Source of the DNA: Thermoflexibacter ruber
Lineage (GTDB): Bacteria; Bacteroidota; Bacteroidia; Cytophagales; Thermoflexibacteraceae
Direction of reading: 5' to 3'
Assembly: GCF_900113045.1 (NCBI RefSeq)
Contig: NZ_FONY01000024.1
Coordinates: forward strand, 1-64,000
DNA: 64,000 bases
Under the pieces are notes generated by a model. That model was not told where the DNA came from, did no database searches, and saw only the letters and a list, made by a program, of their open reading frames with translations. A program made the position numbers and the translations under genes. Of this stretch, positions 54,862-62,518 are shown in pieces. Position 1 is the first letter of the stretch. Each line of letters opens with the position of its first letter.

Positions 54862-54894
54862 AAACCTGTTAGGTTTTGAAAACCTGACAGGCTT
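54862..54894. repeat. AACCTGTTAGGTTTT palindrome
   Basis: AAACCTGTTAGGTTTT and AAAACCTGACAGGCTT pair over about 16 bases with two wobbles. It lies between cluster genes 4 and 5 and belongs to the same family as the copy at 34644. Confidence 0.75.
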
Positions 54895-54904
54895 GTGTAG
54901 TTGC

Positions 54905-55813
54905 TTACTTAGCCATGTACCACTTCACAATTCGGTCAAACATAATAGCCATAGGTGCGTTGGGCGTTTCGGCGGTGGCGGCTTCTGCATCTAAAATCTC
55001 CCCTGTAGGAGCTGCTAAATAGAGGTGGCGGAAGTTGGTCGACTGCCTGCTATAGGTAGAAATAAGGTAGGTATTGGTAGCAGGATTTTTTACATAGCAC
55101 ATATACGTATTGCCTTTCCAGTAGTCGGTTGCGTTTTCCCCTTTGCAGATGCCTGTTTCAAAGCCCTCTTCTACCTTGTCGATTCGGCAGTCGCACACTA
55201 CTCTTTCATTTTTGGCAAAGTCAAAGTATGAAACTCTGAAAGATTTGCCGTCTGCTGCTGGTCTAATACGCATTTCTACTTTATTGCTCACATCTAAAGT
55301 GGCAAGCTCATAGCCTACGAAATTTTCAGGTTTGCTTGCTTTTGCTCTTGGGCGGTTTTTAGGATAGTAGGTAAAGCGTTCGTTATTTGCTGTATTAATG
55401 GTAATCAAGGTATTCTCATTGATGCTTTCAATGGAGTAAGTAGTCTGTTCCATAGCATTTGCCATAACGAGGGTTTTGCCTCCGTTTTGCACTTGCCACT
55501 GTCCTGCGTCTTGGTCTGTGCCTCTTACCCTAATTGCATACTGACCATTAGGGCTAAACTGCACCTCTACCAACTGGTAAACTTTTACCAAAGCATAGTC
55601 TTCTTCTCTCTTGCTAAAAAGTTCCCTTTTCTGCTGGTCAGAGAGCCTGTTTACGTCTATATGGGCATACTTTGCTTCTATCGAGGCTTCTAACTCCTCA
55701 GTATCTACGAGCCAAATGTCGCTGGTGAGTATTTGCTGTACTCGGGCTTGCTGTGCGAAAGTAGTGAATACGCAAGCTAATAGAAATGAGCATAAAAGAA
55801 ATAAGCGTTTCAT
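54905..55813 (-). CDS. Exported protein with lipocalin-like hints (cluster gene 4)
   Basis: A 302-residue protein with a signal peptide (cleavage near TTFAQ). The mature region opens with VQQILTSDIWLVDTEELEAS and QYAIRVRGTDQDAGQWQVQN, which recalls the 'GKWxxxx...GxWxxxGxxL' pattern of bacterial lipocalin-like domains. A second half from about residue 165 (YELATLDVSNKVEMRIRP) could be another such barrel. Several cysteines (CDCRID, GICKGE, YMCYV) may form disulfides. Function unknown. Confidence 0.7.
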   Translation of the reverse strand: MKRLFLLCSFLLACVFTTFAQQARVQQILTSDIWLVDTEELEASIEAKYAHIDVNRLSDQQKRELFSKREEDYALVKVYQLVEVQFSPNGQYAIRVRGTDQDAGQWQVQNGGKTLVMANAMEQTTYSIESINENTLITINTANNERFTYYPKNRPRAKASKPENFVGYELATLDVSNKVEMRIRPAADGKSFRVSYFDFAKNERVVCDCRIDKVEEGFETGICKGENATDYWKGNTYMCYVKNPATNTYLISTYSRQSTNFRHLYLAAPTGEILDAEAATAETPNAPMAIMFDRIVKWYMAK

Positions 55814-55865
55814 ATAATTTTTATGGTTTAAAATTGGAATAAATAAGTTTTTGAGGTTGCTTCCA

Positions 55866-55908
55866 CACCTGTCAGCAGTTCCACTGCGGGTCTAAGACCT
55901 AACAGGTG
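55866..55908. repeat. CACCTGTCAG...CTAACAGGTG palindrome
   Basis: The outer arms CACCTGT and ACAGGTG pair, and an inner GGTCTAAGACC palindrome is present. In between, CAGTTCCACTGC forms a further small stem. It sits between cluster genes 3 and 4. Confidence 0.7.
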
Positions 55909-55920
55909 TACTGTTTTACT

Positions 55921-56676
55921 CTACTCGAGATTAGCAAAAGAAGAAATAAAATTTCCCTGCTTGTCGTAAAGGCTCAGGCACCAACGCTCTTTGGAGAGTA
56001 TGGAGAGCTTACCTACGATTTCACCTTTGTTAAAAGGCACATTATCAGTCCCTATGAGTATGTTGAGGTCTTTGTCAAAGCCGCAGTATAAGTGCGAAGT
56101 TTCTCCCTGCGAGGCAAGAATAATCTCAAACATGGCAGGGTCTTCCAAAGCAGAGAAAGACACGCCTACCGCATCGGTATAAATATTGTTTTTGATGTCG
56201 TAGAACTGCATATATTGGTGCTGCATCGCTGAGGCAAAGGACTGAGCAGGCGAGTCGTCAGGAGAAAAATAAATATTTTCTTCTCCCGATAAGCGAAGCA
56301 GCACTCTGGAGTCATTGCGCCGAGCAGTTTCAAAAATCATTTTGTAGTCGCCATAGCCACGCGTAATGATTCTCATGTAATAGACTACATTAGGAGCTTT
56401 TTCGTGGTAGAGTTTCAAGACCTTGTGAATGGTGGCTGTACTGTTATCCACGATTTCCTCTTGGCTCATGATTTCATAGCGAACGAACTTTCTGCCGCCT
56501 TGCGAATGTAATACCTCACTGACCAAGCCGTCTTCGGGGTTGCATCGCACCATAAGTAGTTCTTTGGTATCTGGGTGCAAATAAAGCCCACCTGCAAGGG
56601 TTACATCAAAGGCAAAGAGAGGAGCTGCCACACTCACCAGAAGGAGTGTGGAAAGCAAAAACATTACTTTCTTCAT
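55921..56676 (-). CDS. Exported protein, unknown (cluster gene 3)
   Basis: A 251-residue protein with a signal peptide (cleavage near PLFAF). The mature part is beta-rich: LAGGLYLHPDTKELLMVRCN, YEIMSQEEIVDNSTATIHKV and IIGT-type hairpins at the end (DKDLNILIGTDNVPFNKGEI, RWCLSLYDKQGNFISS). The final segment resembles a repeat unit of beta-propeller proteins. I do not recognise a family. GC content is raised as in its neighbours. Confidence 0.7.
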   Translation of the reverse strand: MKKVMFLLSTLLLVSVAAPLFAFDVTLAGGLYLHPDTKELLMVRCNPEDGLVSEVLHSQGGRKFVRYEIMSQEEIVDNSTATIHKVLKLYHEKAPNVVYYMRIITRGYGDYKMIFETARRNDSRVLLRLSGEENIYFSPDDSPAQSFASAMQHQYMQFYDIKNNIYTDAVGVSFSALEDPAMFEIILASQGETSHLYCGFDKDLNILIGTDNVPFNKGEIVGKLSILSKERWCLSLYDKQGNFISSFANLE

Positions 56677-56786
56677 AAAGATTATGGAATGGTTAAAACT
56701 ATTGGATTATTTTTTTAAAATTTTTTGATAAAAGATTACTTTTCAGTTCCTATGGAAAACCTCCCCGTTCCTTATCCCAAAGTAAC

Positions 56787-57395
56787 TCAATACTGCTTGC
56801 CCATAAGGGCGCAGGCTTTTTTGCTATCTGGGTGGTCTTTTTGGTAGTTACAGAGCATATTCATATACATCGTGCCTATCGTAGCCTTTGCCATAGTACC
56901 AAAGCGGAGTAGGTCTATGACCACAGGGCTATTGCTAAGGATTTCTTCATGTTGCTTTGTGTCTATTCGCTCTTTGAGTAAAGAAGCATGGTTTAGCTGA
57001 GGCATCACGTCCTTCAGTTTGCTGTATTGCTTATTGTTATACTCAAAGAAATCCACTTTGAAAGTTTCCATGACTCCATCGTGGGTGTAGTCGCTTACGG
57101 CAATTACTGCGTCTTTATTAGCTTTGCGGTAAAGCACCACAGTAACTTCATGTGTACCTCCGTTTGTGCCTTTGTCAGTAATTCTGATAAAGCCATTTTG
57201 GGTATCTACTACCGTTTGAACTTCCTCCTTAGTAGTTGGGCTAAGAGAAATCCACTTGCCCGCCTTTTGGGGAAGGGAGAAAGTACACACCTCCTCGGGT
57301 AGCAGTCGGAAGTAGTCGACTACTCCTTGCGGGGCATTTTGGGCAAAAGCCTCCATACTGATTGTTAATAGTAAAGAAATAATGATTTTTTTCAT
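56787..57395 (-). CDS. Exported protein, unknown (cluster gene 2)
   Basis: A 202-residue protein with a short signal peptide (cleavage near EAFAQ). It continues GVVDYFRLLPEEVCTFSLPQ, then a strand-rich middle (THEVTVVLYRKANKDAVIAVSD) and a helical C-terminus with the cysteine pattern MLCNYQKDHPDSKKACALMG. Its start lies 5 bases after the stop of cluster gene 1, so the two are cotranscribed. No family was recognised. Confidence 0.72.
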   Translation of the reverse strand: MKKIIISLLLTISMEAFAQNAPQGVVDYFRLLPEEVCTFSLPQKAGKWISLSPTTKEEVQTVVDTQNGFIRITDKGTNGGTHEVTVVLYRKANKDAVIAVSDYTHDGVMETFKVDFFEYNNKQYSKLKDVMPQLNHASLLKERIDTKQHEEILSNSPVVIDLLRFGTMAKATIGTMYMNMLCNYQKDHPDSKKACALMGKQY

Positions 57396-57400
57396 GATTT

Positions 57401-58336
57401 TTATTTGAATCTATTGTTGATAATGCGAATGACTTTGGTTTGTTGTCCTGCTTCTTTCCTGCCCATATCCATCACATAATCAGTTGTTTTAATAGTAATT
57501 TGAGTAGCGGTAACGGTAATGTCATAGCCTACGTACTGCCAGCCTAAGCCTTGAGATACCGCAAACAAGGCGTGATTGTCTGTGAGTTTATTATTTGCAT
57601 CAAAAATCGCTACCCCCAGTACATTTGCTTCTTCTCCGTCCTCCCCGTTCTCATTTTTTTCTATATCATTGAAGTAAAAAATCAGCAAATTACCTCCCGT
57701 ACTAAGTGGAACTTTGCCCAAAACTGTACCATTATAGAGCTTATGCTCCCAAAGACCGTTTATAGAACCTATATATTGGCTTAAACTCGACTGCATTGCC
57801 GCATAGTTTTTGCCTTGCCAATTGCTTTTGAAAAGTTCATCAACAAAAAAATCTTTGTCTGTAAACTTAAAGGGCAATCCTAAAGTACACGCATTAGCAA
57901 TAATCTCCCCAATACTAAAATTCATAGGGGTAGCAGATTTGAGCGTAAAAGAAAAACTTTTTGTCTTGTTTTTCCAAGTCCCTTTGATGATGCTTTCGTT
58001 GAACATATCTGTTATTTGCCCTTCAAAGGTTTCTAAGATTTCATCAGTATATTGCTTTTTGTGATGAAGCACTAAGCGATTTTCTGCTATGTCGTAATAT
58101 CCGTCTAAATGAAGAGAGTTCCCTTTCTGCGAATTGTATCCGTAATAAGCCGAGAGCATACGCTTGTTGCTGTTATTCTCATAATATTGACTTGTAAAAT
58201 ACAGCCAAATAGGAAAGCGGTCTATACTCCCTGCAAACCATACACCTGCCTCTGGGCTATTTATATGCACTTGTTGGGCATGGGTAGATGCTGTTACCAA
58301 CAAGAAAAGGAATAGTGCAATCAAAACTTTTTTCAT
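57401..58336 (-). CDS. Exported protein, unknown (cluster gene 1)
   Basis: A 311-residue protein with a signal peptide (cleavage near THAQ). The first half is beta-rich with an apparent repeat (WLYFTSQYYENNSNKRMLSA, GYYDIAENRLVLHHKKQY, GQITDMFNESIIKGTWKN), like lipid- or glycan-binding beta barrels. The second half has NLLIFYFNDIEKNENGEDGE and ends in strand-rich QYVGYDITVTATQITIKTTD. It is the first gene of the minus-strand block, 104 bases after a -7 box, and divergent from the LytS-like kinase. Confidence 0.72.
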   Translation of the reverse strand: MKKVLIALFLFLLVTASTHAQQVHINSPEAGVWFAGSIDRFPIWLYFTSQYYENNSNKRMLSAYYGYNSQKGNSLHLDGYYDIAENRLVLHHKKQYTDEILETFEGQITDMFNESIIKGTWKNKTKSFSFTLKSATPMNFSIGEIIANACTLGLPFKFTDKDFFVDELFKSNWQGKNYAAMQSSLSQYIGSINGLWEHKLYNGTVLGKVPLSTGGNLLIFYFNDIEKNENGEDGEEANVLGVAIFDANNKLTDNHALFAVSQGLGWQYVGYDITVTATQITIKTTDYVMDMGRKEAGQQTKVIRIINNRFK

Positions 58337-58439
58337 CTGTCTTTTTTAGATATTGGGTTGTACTCTGTTTATCGGACTTTAATTGATATTTTTTATTTTA
58401 CTAATAAAAAGTTTATCAGTGATTTATTGATTGACCTTG

Positions 58440-58447
58440 CAAACTTA
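58440..58447 (-). promoter_or_regulatory. -7 box TAAGTTTG of the exported-protein cluster
   Basis: On the minus strand this is an exact TAnnTTTG match 104 bases upstream of cluster gene 1. It is the natural promoter for at least genes 1 and 2. Confidence 0.55.
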
Positions 58448-58492
58448 CAGCAAGTTTTGTTAGCATTTTTGACAGATGAGTAGCCTACGGTA

Positions 58493-58524
58493 TTTGTCGA
58501 GAAAGTGATTGGGTTTGTTGAGAA
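58493..58524. promoter_or_regulatory. Paired direct repeats, candidate LytTR operator
   Basis: TTTGTCGAGAA (58493-58503) and TTTGTTGAGAA (58514-58524) are direct repeats with one mismatch, 21 bases from start to start. LytTR regulators bind paired 9-bp half sites about two helical turns apart, so the spacing fits. The site lies between the promoters of the exported-protein cluster and the kinase/LytTR pair. Confidence 0.5.
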
Positions 58525-58572
58525 TTTGAAATAGAGAAGTGTGCATTCATTGGTGATATGAAAGGTTTAGTG

Positions 58573-58580
58573 TATTTTTG
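58573..58580 (+). promoter_or_regulatory. -7 box TATTTTTG of the kinase/LytTR operon
   Basis: An exact TAnnTTTG match 26 bases before the ATG at 58606, with TTG at 58550-58552 20 bases upstream. Its position supports the shorter start of the kinase gene. Confidence 0.55.
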
Positions 58581-58605
58581 TTTTATATCCACCATTGCAA
58601 ACACC

Positions 58606-60408
58606 ATGAAAAACACACTTTACCTATTCATCTTCCTTTTTCTTTGCTTAGCAGAGGGACTTTTTGCCCAGCAAAATAGTGAAGACAGTCTTTGGGTAGC
58701 CTTAGAGAGAGAAGATTTGGCGGATTCTGTAAAAATGAGCAAGCAAATAGAATTAGCCAACCTCTATTTCCAGAAAGGAAATTACAAACGAGCTATCGAG
58801 ATTTGTGAAAATGTGCTTGCTGATGCCCAAAAAAACAATTACAAAGGCATAGAAGCTGATGCGGCGCATCGATTAGGCTCCTTGCTTACCGATGAGGGCA
58901 AGTTCCCCCAAGCCCTTGATTTGCTTTTGAAAGCCGTACAACTACGAAAGGATTTAGGCGACAAACTTAATGTAGCGAGGTCATTGAACAATATTGGAGC
59001 TATTTATATAGAGCTAAAAAACTATTCCAAGGCGTTGGAGTTTATGCAAGAGGCTTTGCAAATTCTAAAAAAAGCGGAAAACTTAGGTGGAGTGGCACTT
59101 ATTAGCGGGAATATTGGGAATGTGTATAACAATATGCACCAATACGATTCTGCCTTGTGGTACGTGCAACAATCTTTGCAAATTCGCAAAAAGATGCAAG
59201 ACAAACAAGGGGAAGCCTACACCCTCAACTACTTAGGAGGCATTTATGAAAAACAAAACAAGCCCAATCTGGCAATCCAATACTACTTAGAAGCCTTGAA
59301 AATAGAGAAGGAGGTCAAGGATTATTATTTGATGTGTTTTTCTTATCAAAATATTGGTTATCTGTATCTAATGCTCAAAAATGCAAGTTTAGCAAGAGAT
59401 TATTTCCAAAAAGCTGAGGCAGTAGCCCGCCAAATCGGTGCGTCCAAAGAGCTTTCCAAAGTCTATCGACTCTATGCCCAAGTAGATTCGGCGGAAAACA
59501 ATTTCCAGCGCGCTTACCAATGGCAAATACTGCATCAACAACTCAAAGACAGTATTTTTAATGTAGAAAAAAGCAAGCAAATTGCAGAGTTGCAAACTTC
59601 TTTTGAGGTTGCCCAAAAAGAAAGTCAAATCAAAGACCTCTCTCAAAAAGCACAAATCCAAGAATTAGAAATAGAAAGACGCAATTGGCTTTTAGGAGGT
59701 TCTTTGGTACTCTTACTAATTTTAGGCTTTGCGGTTTACGAATTTGCCCATAATCGCCGCATTGAGGCACGTTACCAACTTTTGCAAAGCGAACTTAGGT
59801 GGCGCAGAAGCCAAATGAACCCACATTTTTTCTTTAATGCTATGGGAGCTATCCAAGATGTAGTTTCTCGCTCTGAAACTTCTACCGCCATCGCCTACAT
59901 CGCCAAGTTTGCCAAGCTCATGCGCCAAACCTTAGAGTAGTCCCAAGAAGAATTTATAGTATTAAGCACTGAAATAGAGATGCTTCGCTATTATTTGGAC
60001 TTGCAAAAACTTCGCTTCCCCCAAAAATTTACTTACCAACTCACCCATGATGAAAATTTGGAAACTGATGAAATCCTGATTCCTGTTATGCTTCTTCAGC
60101 CTATCATAGAAAATGCCATAGAGCATGGATTCAAAGAAAAGCAAGAGGGTGGTGAGCTTCTTATTTATTTTCAAAAATCTGATAATCAGCTTGCTATCTC
60201 AATCAAAGACAATGGCGTAGGTATGCCTACTTGTGAAGAAAAAACGGAAATTCAGCATGGAAAACATCGCTCTATGTCAGGACAGATTTTGCAAGACCGC
60301 ATTCGCCTACTTTCTAAGCAAAGTAGCTTTCCCGTTGGAATAGAATTTGATAGTAAGCCAAATGTAGGCACAGATGTAAGCCTTCGTATGCTCTTAAAAT
60401 ACGCCTAA
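58606..60408 (+). pseudogene. TPR-containing LytS-like histidine kinase interrupted by in-frame TAG
   Basis: The frame runs 600 codons but is broken by TAG at 59938-59940. The first part has a signal peptide, about seven TPRs (residues about 35-330), a coiled coil, a membrane segment (about 366-385) and the start of the LytS-type kinase domain with phospho-acceptor SQMNPHFFFNAM. After the TAG the same frame continues without shift: SQEEFIVLSTEIEMLRYYLD, N box MLLQPIIENAIEHGF and G box SIKDNGVGMP, to the natural stop. So the phospho-acceptor and ATP-binding halves lie on opposite sides of a single stop codon. It may be a nonsense mutation, a sequencing error or readthrough. The ATG chosen follows the -7 box. 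Confidence 0.88.
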
Positions 60409-60409
60409 A

Positions 60410-61150
60410 ATGAAGTTTGTTATCATAGATGACGAAGAGAAACACCGCAATTTGATTAAAAGCATTTTGAAAGAGGAGAAAAACCTCCTTTGCTCAGGGG
60501 AAGCTACTTGCGTAGCTGAAGGATTGGCTTTGATAGAGGAAACCTCTCCCGATTTGGTGCTTTTGGACATAGATATGCCTGACGGCACAGGTTTTGACTT
60601 ACTAAAAAGCATTTCCCCTATTGATTTTCAGGTAGTTTTTATTACTGCTCATGACGAGTTTGCAGTAAAAGCCTTTAAATTCAGTGCTTTAGACTATTTG
60701 CTCAAACCCATAGACCCTGAAGAGTTGCTTTTAGCAGTACAAAAAGCCCCAAAAGTCCAACAGCAATCCCAAAACCAATTGCAGTTAGCCACGCTTCTGA
60801 GCAATGTAGAAAGTTTCAGCCAGCAAGTAAAAAAGCTGGTCTTAAAAGACAGCGACAATATCTACATAGTAAGCACGCAAGAAATTTTGTACCTACAAGC
60901 CCATAACAACTATACCAGTTTTTTCCTTACAGAAAACCGTAAAATTGTTGTTTCCAAGACCTTAAAAGAATACGAGCAGTTACTGGAAAACAGTGGTTTT
61001 TTCCGCACTCATCAGTCTTACCTCATTAACTTGGCGTACCTGCAACGCATAGACAAGCGCGAAGGAGGCTCTATAGTATTACAAGAAAAAATCTACCTCC
61101 CTCTTGCCCAAAGGCGTAAGGATAGCCTCTTAAAAATGTTAGAAAAATAA
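60410..61150 (+). CDS. LytTR-family response regulator
   Basis: A 246-residue regulator. The receiver domain (about 1-118) shows FVIIDDEEKHRN, phospho-acceptor Asp53 in LVLLDIDMPDGTG, and the Lys of DYLLKPIDPEEL. The LytTR DNA-binding domain (about 145-245) shows ILYLQAHNNYTSFFL, FFRTHQSYLINLAYLQRID and LPLAQRRKDSLLKML. It starts one base after the stop of the LytS-like kinase gene and is its cognate partner. The domains are intact. The paired repeats near 58493-58524 are a likely binding site. Confidence 0.93.
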   Translation: MKFVIIDDEEKHRNLIKSILKEEKNLLCSGEATCVAEGLALIEETSPDLVLLDIDMPDGTGFDLLKSISPIDFQVVFITAHDEFAVKAFKFSALDYLLKPIDPEELLLAVQKAPKVQQQSQNQLQLATLLSNVESFSQQVKKLVLKDSDNIYIVSTQEILYLQAHNNYTSFFLTENRKIVVSKTLKEYEQLLENSGFFRTHQSYLINLAYLQRIDKREGGSIVLQEKIYLPLAQRRKDSLLKMLEK

Positions 61151-61180
61151 AAGAATAGAGAAAATTTTAATTTTTAGGAA

Positions 61181-61188
61181 TAAATTTG
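61181..61188 (+). promoter_or_regulatory. -7 box TAAATTTG
   Basis: An exact TAnnTTTG match 39 bases before the ATG of the small gene at 61227. Confidence 0.5.
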
Positions 61189-61226
61189 CAGGTAAGTTTT
61201 ATCTGCATTTCCAAATCAAAAATCTT

Positions 61227-61589
61227 ATGCACAACGACCCTGAGTTGAATGGCAAATATCTTGGTACGATTAGTAGTGATTTTATCAAAGTAGCTGATAT
61301 ACTGAAAGAAACCTCTTATATGATTCGCAAAAGAGGATACTCTGATTACCCTATTTTCCCTATTTGTAAGGAGGAGATAGCTATTGGCTCGCTGTTGGCA
61401 GGAAGGAGAGAATTTGGCACAGAATGGAACTATTATGCCTCTTTTTTAAACGAGTTTATTGATAGGCAATTAGTTACAGATGAGGAATTGTTCAGGTCTG
61501 CATGGAAATCGCCTGATGAGTTTGCTTGCCTTTTTGTTGTGGATATGGACTTTATGAACTTTGTTTTTATTCCTTTCCCAGAGGACTAA
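61227..61589 (+). CDS. Small conserved cytoplasmic protein, unknown
   Basis: A 120-residue soluble protein. It begins MHNDPELNGKYLGTISSDFI and has a helical segment (VADILKETSYMIRKRG), IFPICKEEIAIGSLLAG and ends in a strand-rich LFVVDMDFMNFVFIPFPED. It has the look of a conserved Bacteroidota protein of unknown function. It has its own -7 box and is not part of the kinase/LytTR operon. Its stop codon is within the first unit of a short tandem repeat. Confidence 0.72.
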   Translation: MHNDPELNGKYLGTISSDFIKVADILKETSYMIRKRGYSDYPIFPICKEEIAIGSLLAGRREFGTEWNYYASFLNEFIDRQLVTDEELFRSAWKSPDEFACLFVVDMDFMNFVFIPFPED

Positions 61590-61624
61590 GCGACTTATTT
61601 CTAAGCGACTTATTTCTAAGCGAC
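61586..61624. repeat. 15-bp tandem repeat at convergent gene ends
   Basis: The unit CTAAGCGACTTATTT occurs twice in full and once in part (2.6 copies). The first copy holds the stop codon (TAA) of the plus-strand gene, and the third holds the stop (TAG on the minus strand) of the convergent gene. Copy-number change would only shift the space between genes. Confidence 0.8.
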
Positions 61625-62311
61625 CTCTATTTTTTGTTGGATTTCATCTAAAGCATTCATATATTGAATCTTATTAAAAGCAAAGGCAAGGGAGTGGTAA
61701 CGATTGTCTGGTTTTTGATTACGCTGAAAACTATGCCAAACGATGTATTTGCGATGAATTTCTATCTTTGCCATTAAGGCACTTCTAAAATAAGTATCTG
61801 ATTTACAAATCAATAGGGCAGCTCTCTTTTCGTTATCTCCATAGCCTGCTTCTGGTTCTCCAAGCAAGTGCAAAGAAGTAGTACGGAAAAGGGACAGAGG
61901 TATGCCCTCATAAATATTTGCATCTGTTTTTTCTGCTTGGTGAATGATGTGCTTTAGATTGACTCCATTGATGAAGATTTCTACTACTTTTTTTTGTCTA
62001 AGTTCTTTGATTTCAAAATGTATTTTTTGTCTGGGCTTTTTCAATAATTTATTGATTTGAGCATTATTAGTTTTATCAGATTTAATTCCTGCAATACCAT
62101 ACTGTAAGCGAATCTCCTCCAATTCTTTTTCAAACTCGTTGGTTTGATTAGGTAAAAACAGTAAAATTACATGAGAGATGATAGGTAGGAATGTCCCCAT
62201 AGCAAACCAAAACCAGAATGACCTACCGCGAGAATAGGCGTAGTAACCACATACCGCAGGAATAGTGAGCCAAAACAAGGTCATAATGATAATAAAATCT
62301 ACAAATAGCAT
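61616..62311 (-). CDS. Membrane protein with soluble C-terminal domain, unknown
   Basis: A 231-residue protein with two N-terminal membrane segments (about 4-25 and 30-53), a short charged helix (EFEKELEEIRLQYGIAGI) and a soluble C-terminal domain of mixed strands (IHFEIKELRQKKVVEIFING, TTSLHLLGEPEAGYG, KIEIHRKYIVWHSFQRNQKP). The family is not recognised. It is convergent with the small gene upstream across a tandem repeat. Confidence 0.68.
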   Translation of the reverse strand: MLFVDFIIIMTLFWLTIPAVCGYYAYSRGRSFWFWFAMGTFLPIISHVILLFLPNQTNEFEKELEEIRLQYGIAGIKSDKTNNAQINKLLKKPRQKIHFEIKELRQKKVVEIFINGVNLKHIIHQAEKTDANIYEGIPLSLFRTTSLHLLGEPEAGYGDNEKRAALLICKSDTYFRSALMAKIEIHRKYIVWHSFQRNQKPDNRYHSLAFAFNKIQYMNALDEIQQKIEVA

Positions 62312-62422
62312 TAGATAAATACAATTTTGCTATGAAAATATGATAAAAATAATCAATAATGAGTAAATAACAAAGCCTTTATCTTTAAAGTTTTAAAAGC
62401 TGCTTAAAAAGTATTTGTTTTT

Positions 62423-62463
62423 GCAGCAAGAAGGCTTCCTGTCTTAGGAAGCCTTCTTGCTGC
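62423..62463. terminator. Perfect 18-bp hairpin
   Basis: GCAGCAAGAAGGCTTCCT and AGGAAGCCTTCTTGCTGC pair without mismatch around a five-base loop. It lies 56 bases after the stop of the oligopeptide-binding protein gene, read on the minus strand. There is no long T run on either strand, so it may stabilise mRNA ends rather than act as a classic intrinsic terminator. Confidence 0.7.
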
Positions 62464-62518
62464 TATTTATCTCTATGAAAACTGTTTGTACTTCTACAAT
62501 TTATCAAGAATTACGTTA

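Noticed and set aside
59980-60408. Independent 142-residue ATPase-domain gene starting at an internal ATG
   Set aside because: It is in the same frame as the upstream kinase fragment and continues its kinase domain without a gap, so one interrupted gene is the better reading.
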